Shown piece after piece: positions 1 to 9,713 of a stretch of 64,000 nucleotides of DNA. How positions within the stretch are numbered: position 1 is the stretch's first letter; the number at the start of each line of letters is the position of its first letter. The position numbers and the translations under genes are program-made. This stretch comes from Algoriphagus sp. (GTDB lineage: Bacteria; Bacteroidota; Bacteroidia; Cytophagales; Cyclobacteriaceae): NCBI RefSeq assembly GCF_024305035.1, contig NZ_JAMWZB010000021.1, positions 1-64,000 of the forward strand. The letters are read 5' to 3'. Below the pieces are notes generated by a model. That model was not told the DNA's origin. It saw nothing but the letters and a program-made list of their open reading frames with translations, and did not search any database.

Positions 1-26
1 CTAAAATTATCAAAAATTGCCCGATT

Positions 27-458
27 TTAAAAAACTTCAAAAGCGATTTCCCTGATGTTTCCATCCAGTATTTTTTTCTTCTTGACTCCGTATCCGTTAT
101 TCTCAAGCAGGTCTATCAACCAAGCTTCATCGTTTCCTTCATTGGATTCGGCTTGTACAGGTGAATCTGAGTAGAGCACCTCTAAATGCAAATCATTGCT
201 TATCGATCGGATATTCTGAGTAAGGATAAAAGCAAATTCAGTTGCACTTTGAATACTGTCATAGTTTCCGTTCCAGATATTTTCATTTAGGTGATCTGCC
301 ATCTCAACTGCCTTGGACTCATCAATGTAAGAATTCTTCAGTTCTGAGATTAGATTCTTCAGAACCTCAGCTTTTTGCTCATTTTCTATATTCTGAGCAA
401 CTATAGGCTGCATCAGAAATAAAAGGCAGCAACTACTTATCAAGGTTAAATTTTTCAT
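27..458 (-). CDS. S41 peptidase-like N-terminal domain protein, probably truncated
   Basis: 143 residues with a signal peptide (about residues 1-21, ending ...VAQ). The rest (about residues 28-105) resembles the helical N-terminal domain that precedes the protease core in IRBP/tail-specific S41 peptidases: a helix with NSYIDE, then WNGNYDSIQSATEFA and a DLHLEV turn. Near the end, residues DGNIREIAF sit where the family reads into the core (DGNIGY). The frame stops at AFEVF, so the PDZ and catalytic parts are absent. The stop follows a run of six Ts on the coding strand, and only 26 bases remain before the window edge. A frameshift or truncation is therefore possible but not provable here. Confidence 0.55.
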   Translation of the reverse strand: MKNLTLISSCCLLFLMQPIVAQNIENEQKAEVLKNLISELKNSYIDESKAVEMADHLNENIWNGNYDSIQSATEFAFILTQNIRSISNDLHLEVLYSDSPVQAESNEGNDEAWLIDLLENNGYGVKKKKILDGNIREIAFEVF

Positions 459-502
459 TTTGTTAAGGATTGAATACTTGTTTTTGGGGACCTCTTATCC
501 CT

Positions 503-937
503 TTAAAATGTGGATCTAAGTAATAATTTCTGTTTTCCCTTGTAGGAATTAAAAGCCAGCCAAAGTCCTAATCCAGCAAGTGCCATGATCGATTCAATAA
601 GCAACCACTTACTTCCAAAATTTCCTAAAGGGCCATCAGAAATCATCGTAATCAGGCGAGAAAAGGCATAAGAACCCCAAAAAATACTCAGAAAGGCTAA
701 CCCTTTCTCGGGGTTTTTGACCATGAGGTAGAGGATACTCATACATATCGTGATTCCTACCCCTCCATACACCCCTCGTATCGAACTGAGTGCATCCGTA
801 TTATCTAGCTCTACACTTACCATATCCATGACTGCTTGTGGGTTAAAAAGAGCCATCATACTGACCAAAAGGAGCGACAGGATGGAAGCTCCAAGGTAAA
901 TGCGCGTGAAAATCATCCATTTATTAGACTTCTTCAT
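503..937 (-). CDS. DUF4345-type small integral membrane protein
   Basis: 144 residues with four predicted membrane segments (about 8-28, 47-70, 76-94, 110-130). It has the pattern of the DUF4345 family: a first helix with FTRIYLGAS, then a short extracytoplasmic stretch, an SSIRGVYGGVG segment and a final helix with ESIMALAGLGLW. Function is unknown. I chose the ATG at 937 (MKKSNKW) because the 36 residues an upstream ATG would add overlap the 3' end of the neighbouring gene and look non-coding. It lies 8 bases downstream of the next minus-strand gene, so the two are probably co-transcribed. Confidence 0.65.
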   Translation of the reverse strand: MKKSNKWMIFTRIYLGASILSLLLVSMMALFNPQAVMDMVSVELDNTDALSSIRGVYGGVGITICMSILYLMVKNPEKGLAFLSIFWGSYAFSRLITMISDGPLGNFGSKWLLIESIMALAGLGLWLAFNSYKGKQKLLLRSTF

Positions 938-944
938 GGCTACA

Positions 945-1640
945 TCAATCAAAGGAGCACTTGTTTTGATACCATAAAATATGGTTCCCCAAATCCGCCA
1001 GCTTAGGCTTTTTAACGTCTGTGAGCAAGGATGAGCAATCTCCAAATAGAGTGGCGAAGATTTTCTTGTAATTCCCTTTTTTCACTTTTATTAATGGAGA
1101 ACCATTCTTTGAAATAAAATAGACCCGGTGCTTGTCTCCCGTCCATGTGATGTGTTGGCTCTGCAAAGCGGTAGTCTTCCTAGCCAACGGATCAAAAAAC
1201 ACCTCAAAAACCTCATCAAAATCAGGGTTAAGGAGCTGAAGCAAGAATTCCTTTTCACCATTTATACTGGTATTTCGGTAAATAATAAAATCTTTAGGTT
1301 TGGCCGTGGGCTGATCTCTTGACAACAGTTTTTTGACCGAAGAGCCGCGCTCCATAGCAAATTGAAATCTAACCGCTCCATTCATAGCGATCGCAAATTC
1401 ATAGATATCCTCTGCGTTGATTTTAAACGTATTTCCGGTTTGATCCTCTAGGCTTACTCTAGTGATTCCGCGAGTACTGACATAGTTGATGATTTTACCC
1501 TCGACCACATCTCCGGACTTGAGCAAGGCATAACCCTTATTGGAAAGGGGGAAATCAACCAGCGGCTGCTGAAGTTGCTGGGCATTTAAATTTCCAATCA
1601 GCCCCAAAAGGAAGAGAATTATTGAAAGTGAAGTTTTCAT
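945..1640 (-). CDS. secreted protein of unknown function
   Basis: 231 residues beginning with a clear signal peptide (MKTSLS, hydrophobic core to about residue 20, then NAQQ). The mature part starts with a small beta-rich region (GYALLKSGDVVEGKI) that reads like the secreted beta-sheet modules common in Bacteroidota. I do not recognise a catalytic motif. The start is placed at the ATG at 1640 because the eight residues before it would spoil the signal peptide. It sits between a cytochrome c-like lipoprotein upstream and a DUF4345 protein downstream, on the same strand and tightly spaced. Confidence 0.6.
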   Translation of the reverse strand: MKTSLSIILFLLGLIGNLNAQQLQQPLVDFPLSNKGYALLKSGDVVEGKIINYVSTRGITRVSLEDQTGNTFKINAEDIYEFAIAMNGAVRFQFAMERGSSVKKLLSRDQPTAKPKDFIIYRNTSINGEKEFLLQLLNPDFDEVFEVFFDPLARKTTALQSQHITWTGDKHRVYFISKNGSPLIKVKKGNYKKIFATLFGDCSSLLTDVKKPKLADLGNHILWYQNKCSFD

Positions 1641-1660
1641 AGTTGGTTTAATTTTCAAAT

Positions 1661-2269
1661 TCACGGTTTCATTGCATTCAAAGGCGGAATAGGCTGAGGA
1701 ACCACATTATCAATCGGGGTGGTACTTTTCAGATAGGCAAAGACAGCACTGATTTCTTCATCTGTCATTTGACCAATCATTTCATAAGGCATGGGAGGGA
1801 GAATCTGCCGATTTGTAGGGATCCCCTTAGACTTGCCATCACGAAGGGCAATAAAAAATTGCTCCTCTGTCCAATTGCCTATACCGGTCTCATCTGAAGT
1901 GAGGTTGGAGGAAAAAGACACCCCCCAAGGACCCATCCATGCCGTTAAGCTTTGGGTGGCTGCTATACCTTTTGATTCCAGTTCATTTCGATCTATTTCT
2001 GGAATAGGGACCTGGGCTGGATGTCCAGAAAGCGCTCGGGACATGTCCATTTCGGGACCCATCGGCCCCATTTTTCGAGGCGTATGACAATCATGACATC
2101 CGGCAATCACCACTAAGTGCTTGCCTAAGGCAACCTTTGCATCCAAGTCAACTTGAGTGTCTGGTTCCGCTTGCGCTGTGTTCAGCTTTTTGGATTCATT
2201 GGATTGGCAACCAAAAAGGTTCACCACCAACAATGCCGCACTTGTAAAAGAAAGAATTTGATTTTTCAT
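1661..2269 (-). CDS. c-type cytochrome lipoprotein
   Basis: 202 residues. The N-terminus is a lipoprotein signal (hydrophobic stretch then LFGC, lipid-modified Cys at about residue 21). A single haem c attachment motif (C-H-D-C-H in AGCHDCHT, about residues 59-63) and the C-terminal MTDEEISAVFAYLKS helix show a mono-haem cytochrome c domain, with LPPMPYEMIG supplying the likely axial Met. Proteins of this shape act as periplasmic or outer-membrane electron carriers in Bacteroidota; no partner oxidase or dehydrogenase lies next to it. The start was moved to the ATG at 2269 so that the lipobox is correctly placed. Confidence 0.75.
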   Translation of the reverse strand: MKNQILSFTSAALLVVNLFGCQSNESKKLNTAQAEPDTQVDLDAKVALGKHLVVIAGCHDCHTPRKMGPMGPEMDMSRALSGHPAQVPIPEIDRNELESKGIAATQSLTAWMGPWGVSFSSNLTSDETGIGNWTEEQFFIALRDGKSKGIPTNRQILPPMPYEMIGQMTDEEISAVFAYLKSTTPIDNVVPQPIPPLNAMKP

Positions 2270-2390
2270 ATGTATTGGGAGTTGATTTTCCCAATTGATG
2301 GAAAAAAGAGACAATGGGTTGCATTAAGTATGGCTGTCGGGATAATTATTTTTTGATGAGATCAAAAAGATTCAAAGCCAATTTGACCCC

Positions 2391-2404
2391 ACCCTTTAAA
2401 GGGT
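2391..2404. repeat. 14-bp perfect palindrome between divergent genes
   Basis: ACCCTTTAAAGGGT is perfectly self-complementary. It lies in the 283-bp gap between the divergent cytochrome lipoprotein gene and the DUF5602-type lipoprotein gene, where an operator could sit. There is no other support for a regulatory role. Confidence 0.35.
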
Positions 2405-2552
2405 CCTGCTGACCCACAAGGGGGGATAATTCCCCGGTAAGGCTGGCTGATCACGCTATTTTTTAAAATTATTTTCCCCTCATGCAACCCACCATTGAAG
2501 TTTCCCATCATGTGGTCGTTAAAAAAATTTAAACTCAACTAGTATTTCTACC

Positions 2553-3380
2553 ATGAAGACTACACTAATTAAAATGACGCTAAAGTCATTGATTATCCTT
2601 TTGGTCGCAAGTTCATGCGAACTTATTCGAGAGGATAACCCCTCCATTGTCAAAAACAAAAATAATGAGGAGACCACCTATTATGGACCTGCTGTAGCCA
2701 TGGGCAATGGCAAAGCTCAAACCTTTATTACGATCAACAGGGGTGGAAGACCCACTGCGATGGGGGTCGCATTAAATGAAAAAGCCTTGGAAAATTTACC
2801 TTCTGAAAATGGAGGCTCCCACCATAGAGAAGGCCATCCCCCTTCATTTGAGACTGTTTTACAATTTCCCAAGCAAGCGGAGATCACACCCTATAAATTC
2901 ATGGCCATCGATTGGGTACCGGAAGGTCATGAGCCTGAGGGGATCTACGATTTGCCACATTTTGATTTCCATTTCTATATGATTGACAATGAAGAAAGAT
3001 TGACAATTACTCCTTTGGAAGGCATGGATCCTGAAATCCCACAGGCAAAATACATCCCAACACCCTACATTCAGCTTCCGGGTCGTGTCCCCAATATGGG
3101 AGTCCATTGGGCAGATCCTACTAGCCCAGAACTGGGAGGTGAAACCTTTACAAGGACATTCATCTACGGAACTTTCAAAGAAAAAGTCATCTTCATGGAG
3201 CCCATGATCACTCTGGACTATATCAAAAGCAAACCAAGCAATGTCGATGAGATCCCTCTTCCCTCCCACTTCCAGATAAATGGCTTTTATCCTTCCAAAT
3301 ACGAAGTAAAATATAATCCAGTCCGAAAAGAATATCTGATTCTACTGAGCGATTTTAATTTTAAAATGGCTGATCAATAA
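2553..3380 (+). CDS. DUF5602/TTHB210-like lipoprotein
   Basis: 275 residues. The N-terminus is a short hydrophobic segment ending in ASSC (Cys at about residue 22), a lipoprotein signal. The mature region carries the sequence style of the DUF5602 (TTHB210-like) group: GRPTAMGVALNEKAL near the start, FDFHFYMID in the middle, then PTPYIQLPGRVPNMGVHWAD and a FIYGTFKEKVIFMEPMIT strand. Function is unknown; these are extracytoplasmic beta-rich proteins. It is a single-gene unit with its own terminator. The family assignment is from memory of the motif pattern. Confidence 0.6.
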   Translation: MKTTLIKMTLKSLIILLVASSCELIREDNPSIVKNKNNEETTYYGPAVAMGNGKAQTFITINRGGRPTAMGVALNEKALENLPSENGGSHHREGHPPSFETVLQFPKQAEITPYKFMAIDWVPEGHEPEGIYDLPHFDFHFYMIDNEERLTITPLEGMDPEIPQAKYIPTPYIQLPGRVPNMGVHWADPTSPELGGETFTRTFIYGTFKEKVIFMEPMITLDYIKSKPSNVDEIPLPSHFQINGFYPSKYEVKYNPVRKEYLILLSDFNFKMADQ

Positions 3381-3403
3381 AATTTAGTTTCAATATGATA
3401 ATT

Positions 3404-3437
3404 AAAAGTCCCCAGAGCGTTCTAGGGACTTTTTTTT
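3404..3437 (+). terminator. rho-independent terminator
   Basis: Stem AGTCCC/GGGACT with an inner AGA/TCT pairing, followed by eight Ts, 24 bases after the DUF5602-type lipoprotein gene. Confidence 0.8.
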
Positions 3438-3726
3438 AGAAATCTAGTTTTTCATTTTTTCACCAGTAAAGGTCATTGACCAGTCTAAAAGCAGCGTGAA
3501 AGTCCAGTTTAAACTAACTCTTTTAATCAGCCTTTCCAGCTGACTAGCAAAGTAGATTTGACAGCTATTCACTTCCCCCCGCTTTTAGCGAACCACCAAG
3601 AGACCGACTTTTTTGGAGTAATTTTCTAGAAATGAGTTAAAATCTCCCAAAGGATAACTTTCCAATTTTTGTAAAGGAGAATAGGTTGACTAAATTGTGT
3701 GAGGTCTTGGCAAATCCCCCTTAACT

Positions 3727-4806
3727 ATGAAATCACTGGCATCAGTTCTTCTTATTTTTATTGGCTCTTTTGGACTACAAGCGCAAGTATCCCAACTAGA
3801 ATCTGCTTTAGGGGAAGCTGAATCAAAAGGCTACTCAGGCGTCATGCTTGTAGCAGACAAGGGAGAAATTATCTTTGAAAAAGCCGTGGGTTTACGAAGT
3901 TTTGAGGAAAAAATACCGCTTGAAACCACCGATCTTTTTGAAATGGCTTCTGTCTCCAAGCAGTTTACCGCGATGATGGTGATGATGTGTAAAGAAAAGG
4001 GTTTGCTCGATTTTGACGATCCCATCGAAAAATACATCCGAGTTCCCTATCCAAATATCAGCATTCGGCATCTGCTCACCCATACCTCGGGACTCCCAGA
4101 TTATCAAGCCATCATGGATGAGCATTGGGACAAAAGTAAAGCCGCTGGCAATCCAGAAATTTTGGAATACCTCCGTCGCTATGCCCCTGCGAAGCGCTTC
4201 GAACCCGGTTACAACTACGAATACAGCAATACCGGTTATGTGATTTTGGCCAGTATTGTGGAAGAAGTGACAGGAAAAGACTTTGTGGAGCTTTCGAAAG
4301 AATGGATTTTTGACCCAGTTGGCATGAATCATACTGCAATCCGAAGCTTGGAAGAAAAAGCTCAAGTCTCCAATTTTGCCGCTGGCCACCTCCAAGACGA
4401 ACAGGGAAATTATGTCAATGCCAACCGATTTCGATCGTCAGATTATACCCTTTGGCTGGGCAATCGAAAAGGTCCCGGACGAGTGAGCAGCACCGCACAA
4501 GATTTATTACTGTGGGATCAGGCGCTTTACAGTGAAAAACTGGTCAGCAAAGAGACCTTGGAGGAGGCATTTTCTCCTTTCCAATTAACGGATGGAGCAA
4601 AAAGCACTTATGGATTTGGCTGGGATTTGGATCCAAATAGTCCCTATGGCAAACTAGTGAGTCATACCGGGGATAACCCAGGATATCAAACGATAATTGT
4701 GCGCTTTATCGAGGAAAATAAAACCATTATTCTCCTCAACAACAACTATCACCCTGAACACGATGCATTGGTGGAAGCCGCCAAGGAAGCATTGAGTAAA
4801 AAATAG
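3727..4806 (+). CDS. secreted serine hydrolase (beta-lactamase/D-Ala-D-Ala peptidase fold)
   Basis: 359 residues with a signal peptide (1-20, ...LQAQ). It carries the three active-site motifs of class C beta-lactamase-like serine hydrolases: S75-V-S-K78 (nucleophile and general base), Y166-S-N168, and H313-T-G315, plus the family's LLTHTSGLPD segment at about 116-124. The protein is probably periplasmic. The family covers D-aminopeptidases, esterases and beta-lactamase relatives, so the substrate cannot be set from sequence. It is monocistronic, facing the NadR-like kinase gene tail to tail. Confidence 0.85.
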   Translation: MKSLASVLLIFIGSFGLQAQVSQLESALGEAESKGYSGVMLVADKGEIIFEKAVGLRSFEEKIPLETTDLFEMASVSKQFTAMMVMMCKEKGLLDFDDPIEKYIRVPYPNISIRHLLTHTSGLPDYQAIMDEHWDKSKAAGNPEILEYLRRYAPAKRFEPGYNYEYSNTGYVILASIVEEVTGKDFVELSKEWIFDPVGMNHTAIRSLEEKAQVSNFAAGHLQDEQGNYVNANRFRSSDYTLWLGNRKGPGRVSSTAQDLLLWDQALYSEKLVSKETLEEAFSPFQLTDGAKSTYGFGWDLDPNSPYGKLVSHTGDNPGYQTIIVRFIEENKTIILLNNNYHPEHDALVEAAKEALSKK

Positions 4807-4821
4807 CAAACTATTTCGACA

Positions 4822-5349
4822 CTACTTAGTGAGTTTTTTCAGCACATTTATGGCGCTTTGGAGTCGTTGCCTTTGATCTCCAGAGACGGTTAAATATGGA
4901 AATCCGCTAGATTCAGCGATTTCTTGGTATTGATCAAAAAAATACTGTCGCATCTCTGGGTCGGGATGCTCTCTTAAAGGATCTGGCTCCCAAGGCAAAT
5001 CAATATCTGTCAATAAAATCAGGTCATAAACCCGCTGATCGAGTTCCTTGATTACCCAATCATGAACTTTCCCAAACTTGTGCGCCGACCAAACCTGAAT
5101 CACTCGAAGATCTGTGTCGCAAAACAGGTATTTCTTGGCGACATTAGCCTTTTCATCTTCTAAGGCCATCTGTCCTTTGGCAATTTTCAAAAGATCATCA
5201 TATTCATAGGGTCTGCCTAGAATTTCCAAATATTCCCGCGCAAACTCCGGAACCCAAGGTTCATCAAAATGCACTGCCAAATCCGAAGCCAAGGTGCTTT
5301 TGCCGGTAGATTCCGGGCCCAGAATAAGAATACGCTTAGGCTTGTGCAT
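4822..5349 (-). CDS. NadR-like nicotinamide riboside kinase (P-loop ATPase)
   Basis: 175 residues, matching the C-terminal kinase domain of NadR without the adenylyltransferase part. The P-loop GPESTGKST lies at residues 11-19; EFAREYLE follows, then FCDTDLRV (about 77-84) and a lid region LPWEPDPLREHP. The expected reaction is ATP-dependent phosphorylation of nicotinamide riboside to NMN. The ATG at 5349 starts just before the P-loop strand and overlaps the end of pnuC by 14 bases, so transport and phosphorylation are translationally coupled. The substrate assignment rests on this neighbour and the family. Confidence 0.85.
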   Translation of the reverse strand: MHKPKRILILGPESTGKSTLASDLAVHFDEPWVPEFAREYLEILGRPYEYDDLLKIAKGQMALEDEKANVAKKYLFCDTDLRVIQVWSAHKFGKVHDWVIKELDQRVYDLILLTDIDLPWEPDPLREHPDPEMRQYFFDQYQEIAESSGFPYLTVSGDQRQRLQSAINVLKKLTK

Positions 5350-5953
5350 AATTTCTTGCGGATTTAACCCAAGCAATTAAACCTAAAATTGCCAAAACTG
5401 TAAAAAACAAAAACTGAAAAGAAGTTAAAATCAATCCTTTGTAAAAGTAAAGGGGTACCGAAACCAAGTCTGTGATGATCCACATGATCCAGTTTTCGAC
5501 CTTCTTTTTGGCCATTAGCCACATCCCCACAAATGCCGAGGAAGTCGTAAACGAATCCCAATAAGGCACGTCGGAATCAGTGAAATTTTTTAAAACAAAT
5601 GACAATAATCCATAAGAGGCAATGAATATCACCACAGCAATAAACCATCCTTTCGGTTTAAGCCAAGTAACTGGGAGAAGGGTTTGATTGGCTTTTGGAT
5701 GAGTCCAGACATACCAACCATAGATCGACATACTAAAATAATATGCATTGATCCCCATATCCGCGTAAAGCTTGTATTCCAAACAAATCCACACGTAAAT
5801 CAGGGTAGAGACTATCCCTGTGGGATAAACCCAGATGTGCTCTCGCATGGAATAAAATACCGAAGCGATCCCAAAAAATACCGCAATCGCTTCCAACCAA
5901 GTCATAGCCTGAAGCCCCTCGGCCAATCCATCAATCAAAAACTGAAAATCCAT
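5336..5953 (-). CDS. pnuC: nicotinamide riboside transporter PnuC
   Basis: 205 residues with about seven membrane segments. It has the PnuC hallmarks: EYKLYADMGINAYY followed by SIYGWYVW, and late in the protein NWIMWIITDLVSVPLYFYKG. PnuC proteins import nicotinamide riboside by facilitated diffusion, trapped by phosphorylation in the cytoplasm; the overlapping downstream kinase gene fits exactly. No riboswitch or TonB receptor gene is seen upstream. Confidence 0.9.
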   Translation of the reverse strand: MDFQFLIDGLAEGLQAMTWLEAIAVFFGIASVFYSMREHIWVYPTGIVSTLIYVWICLEYKLYADMGINAYYFSMSIYGWYVWTHPKANQTLLPVTWLKPKGWFIAVVIFIASYGLLSFVLKNFTDSDVPYWDSFTTSSAFVGMWLMAKKKVENWIMWIITDLVSVPLYFYKGLILTSFQFLFFTVLAILGLIAWVKSARNYAQA

Positions 5954-6176
5954 GCTGCGAAGTAAGGAATAGTTTGTTTAACCACAAAGGACACCAAAGG
6001 CACAAAGCGTTTTTGGTGTAATTTGTGATCATGGGATTTTCTTTCTTAGTCACTAAGAAACTCAAGGGATTAAGCCATTGTAATCCTTTTGTAAAAAGTA
6101 AGATAGCCCCATGTTCTGTGATCTTAAAAGGATTTTGGAATAATTGGTTTATCCTTAACTGAAAAATGACCTAAAA

Positions 6177-6389
6177 TATTCAATAAAAGAAAAAGATACT
6201 CCTGGTCTACATGAGGTACAAAAAAGTCTTTTGCGGATGTTTCATCGCCAAATGACTCAAGAGGAATCGTAAGAAATTCGAGATCTTTTGACTAAACACT
6301 ATTCAGAAAAACTTAAATCCGAGATTCAGGAGGTGGGGTCAGAAAAGAAAATCACTGCTAAAGATTATGATCTATTGGGGAATAGATGA
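6177..6389 (+). pseudogene. antitoxin-like remnant of a PIN-type toxin-antitoxin locus
   Basis: Reading this frame gives a helical, charged peptide with a short in-frame TAA at 6270-6272 between MTQEES and EIRDLLTKHYSEKL, ending AKDYDLLGNR then TGA. The arrangement (short alpha-helical protein immediately before a PIN-domain fragment and overlapping it by a few codons) is that of an antitoxin gene. No good start codon is visible upstream and the frame is interrupted, so I call it a remnant. The identification is by pattern and context only. Confidence 0.4.
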
Positions 6390-6816
6390 GCAGAAGGAAA
6401 GAAAAAAAGAAACCAATTTTATCGAAATAGACGGAAACCCTGAGTCAAATTTACTCCCCTACTCCACTGCGAATCCCGTTTCTGACATCCTTTGCACAGC
6501 TACTCATGTGATTTTTACTGAGCCATTTTTTAGATGGGGTATACTCCCGAAAGATCCAGCCGACAACAAATTTGCAGATTTAGTAATTTCATCTTCCTGT
6601 GATGCGATGGTAACCTTTGATAGGCATTCTCAAGTCTTCGAAAAATTAGATTTTCCTAAACTCAAAACCTTATACCCCAAAGACTATTCTTTATTTTTAT
6701 ACCGCTGGCAGATTTTCTTATCCTTTTTTCAATTTTTCTCGAATGGAATAAAATACCGTCGCTATGGTCTTCACTACTATTATCCATACTTAGTTGGAGT
6801 AGCAGGTACCCACTAG
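6367..6816 (+). pseudogene. PIN-domain toxin, C-terminal fragment
   Basis: Residues about 41-110 of this 149-residue frame match the second half of PIN-family (VapC-like) toxins: HVIFTEPFFRW, then LPKDPADNKFADLVISS (conserved Asp residues of the metal site), DAMVTFDRHSQVFEKL and FPKLKTLYPKDY. The N-terminal half with the first catalytic Asp (normally VVLDTN) is missing; the preceding 40 residues do not look like PIN sequence. The tail after about residue 113 is also unlike the family. The gene is therefore broken and cannot encode an active RNase. It lies in an otherwise non-coding 0.9-kb stretch. Confidence 0.6.
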
Positions 6817-6882
6817 ACCAGAAGCTGATAGCTTAGCGATACAAAAACCACAACCATTTCTCCTTTTCCGATGTTGACTGAT

Positions 6883-6890
6883 TAACTTTG
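6883..6890 (+). promoter_or_regulatory. TAnnTTTG promoter box directly before uvrA
   Basis: TAACTTTG matches the Bacteroidota -7 element (TAnnTTTG) and ends 6 bases before the uvrA ATG at 6897. If used, the transcript would be almost leaderless. No convincing -33 TTG was found at the usual spacing. Confidence 0.4.
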
Positions 6891-6896
6891 CAAGCT

Positions 6897-9713
6897 ATGA
6901 CTTTAAGCACCTTGACTGAGAAGACCGACCTTGATTCACTCGATCCAAAAGATTACATCATCATCAAAAACGCCCGGGTCAATAATCTGAAAAGCCTGAG
7001 CGTTGCCATTCCCCGAAATAAATTTGTGGTCATCACCGGACTCTCAGGTTCGGGTAAATCCTCCTTGGCTTTTGACACTCTTTTTGCCGAAGGTCAACGC
7101 ATGTATGTGGAAAGTTTGAGTTCCTATGCCCGACAGTTTCTCGGCCGGATGGAAAAGCCAGAAGTTGAATACATCCGGGGTGTCGCTCCGGCCATCGCGA
7201 TTCAGCAAAAAGTCAGTACCAAAAACCCCCGTTCCACCGTCGGCACCACCACCGAAATCTACGATTACCTCAAATTGCTTTTTGCCCGGGTGGGAAAAAC
7301 CTATTCTCCGATCTCAGGCAAAGAGGTCAAACATCATACGGTCACGGATATTGTGGATTATATTCTCAGCTTCGAAGAAGGAGACAAAGTCATGATTTCC
7401 TGTCCCCTTCAAGTAGCACGAGGCAGAAAAATTGAGCAGGAATTGGAATTGCTTTTGCAAAAAGGGTATACCCGAATTTTGATTGACGGAGAAGCTTATT
7501 TTGTAGAAGATTTACTTCAGGAAAAGAAAATTCAAAAAGGAAGCTATGAGATCCTGATCGATCGGGCTTCTGTCCGAAAAGAGGATGAAGACAATCAATT
7601 CCGTATCGCCGATTCGGTACAAACGGCCCTTTTCGAAGGGCATGGAGATTGCAAAATTACAATTCCTGAAAAGGAAACACGGGAATTCTCGGACCGATTC
7701 GAACTTGACGGAATGACCTTCGAACTGCCATCGGTCAACTTTTTCTCCTTCAACAATCCCTACGGAGCCTGCCGAAGATGCGAAGGTTTTGGAAATGTCC
7801 TTGGAATCGATCCTGACCTGGTCATTCCTGACAAATCACTTTCCGTCTATGAAGGGGCCATTGCCCCTTGGCGGGGAGAATCTTCGAGAACTTGGCTCGA
7901 ACCCCTATTGAAAAAAGGGATTGAATTTGATTTTCCCATTCACCGGGCATTTGAGGATTTGAGTGAAAAAGAGCAGGAACTTATCTGGACGGGAAATAAG
8001 TATTTCAAAGGCTTGGATGCATTTTTTAAAGATTTGGAAACCAAAACCCACAAAATCCAATACCGGGTGATGCTCTCCCGGTTTAGAGGTAGGACCACCT
8101 GTCCCGAGTGCCGGGGAACCCGACTACGCAAGGACGCCAGCTATGTCAAAATCAAAGATAAATCGATCACAGACCTGGTGCTGATGCCGATTGATGAAGC
8201 CTTGGTATTTTTCAATGAATTGGAACTCGCTCCGCATGAAGCCAAAGTTGCCAATCGATTACTGAAAGAAATTGTCAGCCGCCTGGAATTTATGGATCAG
8301 GTAGGTTTGGGTTATTTGACTTTAAATCGGCTGACTTCTACCCTTTCGGGAGGCGAATATCAGCGGATCAAACTGGCCACTTCTTTGGGTTCGGCCCTGG
8401 TCGGTTCTATGTATATTTTGGATGAACCCAGTATTGGTTTGCATCCAAGGGATACCGATCGCTTGGTGGGAGTACTCAAGTCTCTACGCGATATGGGAAA
8501 TACCGTCATCGTGGTGGAGCATGAAGACAAAGTCATGAAAGCTGCCGATCAGATTATCGATATCGGACCAGATGCTGGAGTGCATGGCGGGGAGTTGCTC
8601 TTTCAGGGTTCGATCGAAGAGCTCCTTGCTTCGGCTCAAACCCATACGGCCCGATACCTGCGTGGTGAGGAACAGATTTTCAAAAAAAATGGGAACCGAA
8701 AGTGGAAGGACTCCATCCTTGTCAAAGGAGCACGTGAAAATAACCTAAAGAATTTGACCGTAAAGTTTCCTCTCAATACGCTAACCGTAGTCACGGGGGT
8801 CTCCGGTTCGGGGAAATCTACTCTGATCAAAAAAGTATTGTATCCAGCCTTGGGGAAAATGCTGGGAACTGTCATCGATGAATCTGGAAAATACGATAAG
8901 ATTGAGGGCGATTATAAGCGGATCACTCAGGTAGAGTTTGTCGATCAAAATCCAATCGGTAAATCTTCCCGCTCCAATCCAGTCACCTACGTCAAAGCCT
9001 ACGATGCGATCCGAACGCTCTTCGCAGATCAGCAGGTATCCAAACAACGCGGATACAAGCCTGCTTTTTTCTCTTTCAATGTCGATGGAGGTCGATGTGA
9101 AGCCTGCGCCGGAGAAGGTACCACTACGGTGGAGATGCAATTTATGGCCGATATCCACCTGACCTGTGAGTCCTGCAAAGGGAAGCGATTTAAGAATGAA
9201 ATTCTCGATGTCAAATACAAGGATAAAGATATCTCCGAGGTACTTGACATGACTATAGACGAGGCCATGGAGTTCTTCAAGGGAAAAACGCAAATCATCA
9301 ATCGACTCCAACCTTTACAAGAGGTCGGTTTGGGCTATATCGGCATGGGTCAAAGTTCGAATACGCTATCCGGTGGAGAAGCTCAGCGGGTAAAATTGGC
9401 TTCCTTTTTGGGTAAAGGTGGCACTAAATCTGGGGATCAGGTACTCTTTATTTTTGATGAACCCACGACTGGACTTCATTTCCACGACATTCGTAAGCTC
9501 TTGCATAGCATCAATGCCCTAATCGATCAGGGTCACTCGGTGATCATTATTGAGCACAATACCGAAGTGATCCGATCCGCTGATTGGGTGATTGACTTGG
9601 GTCCCGAGGGAGGAAACAAAGGAGGACACCTCACTTTTGCGGGTACGCCTGAAGATTTGGCGAAAGAAGAAGGAAATTATACGGCGAAGTATTTAAGGGA
9701 GGGATTCATGTAA
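6897..9713 (+). CDS. uvrA: excinuclease ABC subunit UvrA
   Basis: 938 residues, the normal UvrA size. Two ABC ATPase halves are visible: Walker [10 protein letters not shown] (about residue 47) and GVSGSGKST (about 640), each with its LSGGE signature ([10 protein letters not shown] and [10 protein letters not shown]) and [22 protein letters not shown]alker B regions. Zinc-binding CxxC modules are present ([33 protein letters not shown]). It recognises damage and loads UvrB in nucleotide excision repair. I start it at the ATG at 6897; a TTG three codons upstream falls inside the promoter box. Confidence 0.97.
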   Translation: MTLSTLTEKTDLDSLDPKDYIIIKNARVNNLKSLSVAIPRNKFVVITGLSGSGKSSLAFDTLFAEGQRMYVESLSSYARQFLGRMEKPEVEYIRGVAPAIAIQQKVSTKNPRSTVGTTTEIYDYLKLLFARVGKTYSPISGKEVKHHTVTDIVDYILSFEEGDKVMISCPLQVARGRKIEQELELLLQKGYTRILIDGEAYFVEDLLQEKKIQKGSYEILIDRASVRKEDEDNQFRIADSVQTALFEGHGDCKITIPEKETREFSDRFELDGMTFELPSVNFFSFNNPYGACRRCEGFGNVLGIDPDLVIPDKSLSVYEGAIAPWRGESSRTWLEPLLKKGIEFDFPIHRAFEDLSEKEQELIWTGNKYFKGLDAFFKDLETKTHKIQYRVMLSRFRGRTTCPECRGTRLRKDASYVKIKDKSITDLVLMPIDEALVFFNELELAPHEAKVANRLLKEIVSRLEFMDQVGLGYLTLNRLTSTLSGGEYQRIKLATSLGSALVGSMYILDEPSIGLHPRDTDRLVGVLKSLRDMGNTVIVVEHEDKVMKAADQIIDIGPDAGVHGGELLFQGSIEELLASAQTHTARYLRGEEQIFKKNGNRKWKDSILVKGARENNLKNLTVKFPLNTLTVVTGVSGSGKSTLIKKVLYPALGKMLGTVIDESGKYDKIEGDYKRITQVEFVDQNPIGKSSRSNPVTYVKAYDAIRTLFADQQVSKQRGYKPAFFSFNVDGGRCEACAGEGTTTVEMQFMADIHLTCESCKGKRFKNEILDVKYKDKDISEVLDMTIDEAMEFFKGKTQIINRLQPLQEVGLGYIGMGQSSNTLSGGEAQRVKLASFLGKGGTKSGDQVLFIFDEPTTGLHFHDIRKLLHSINALIDQGHSVIIIEHNTEVIRSADWVIDLGPEGGNKGGHLTFAGTPEDLAKEEGNYTAKYLREGFM

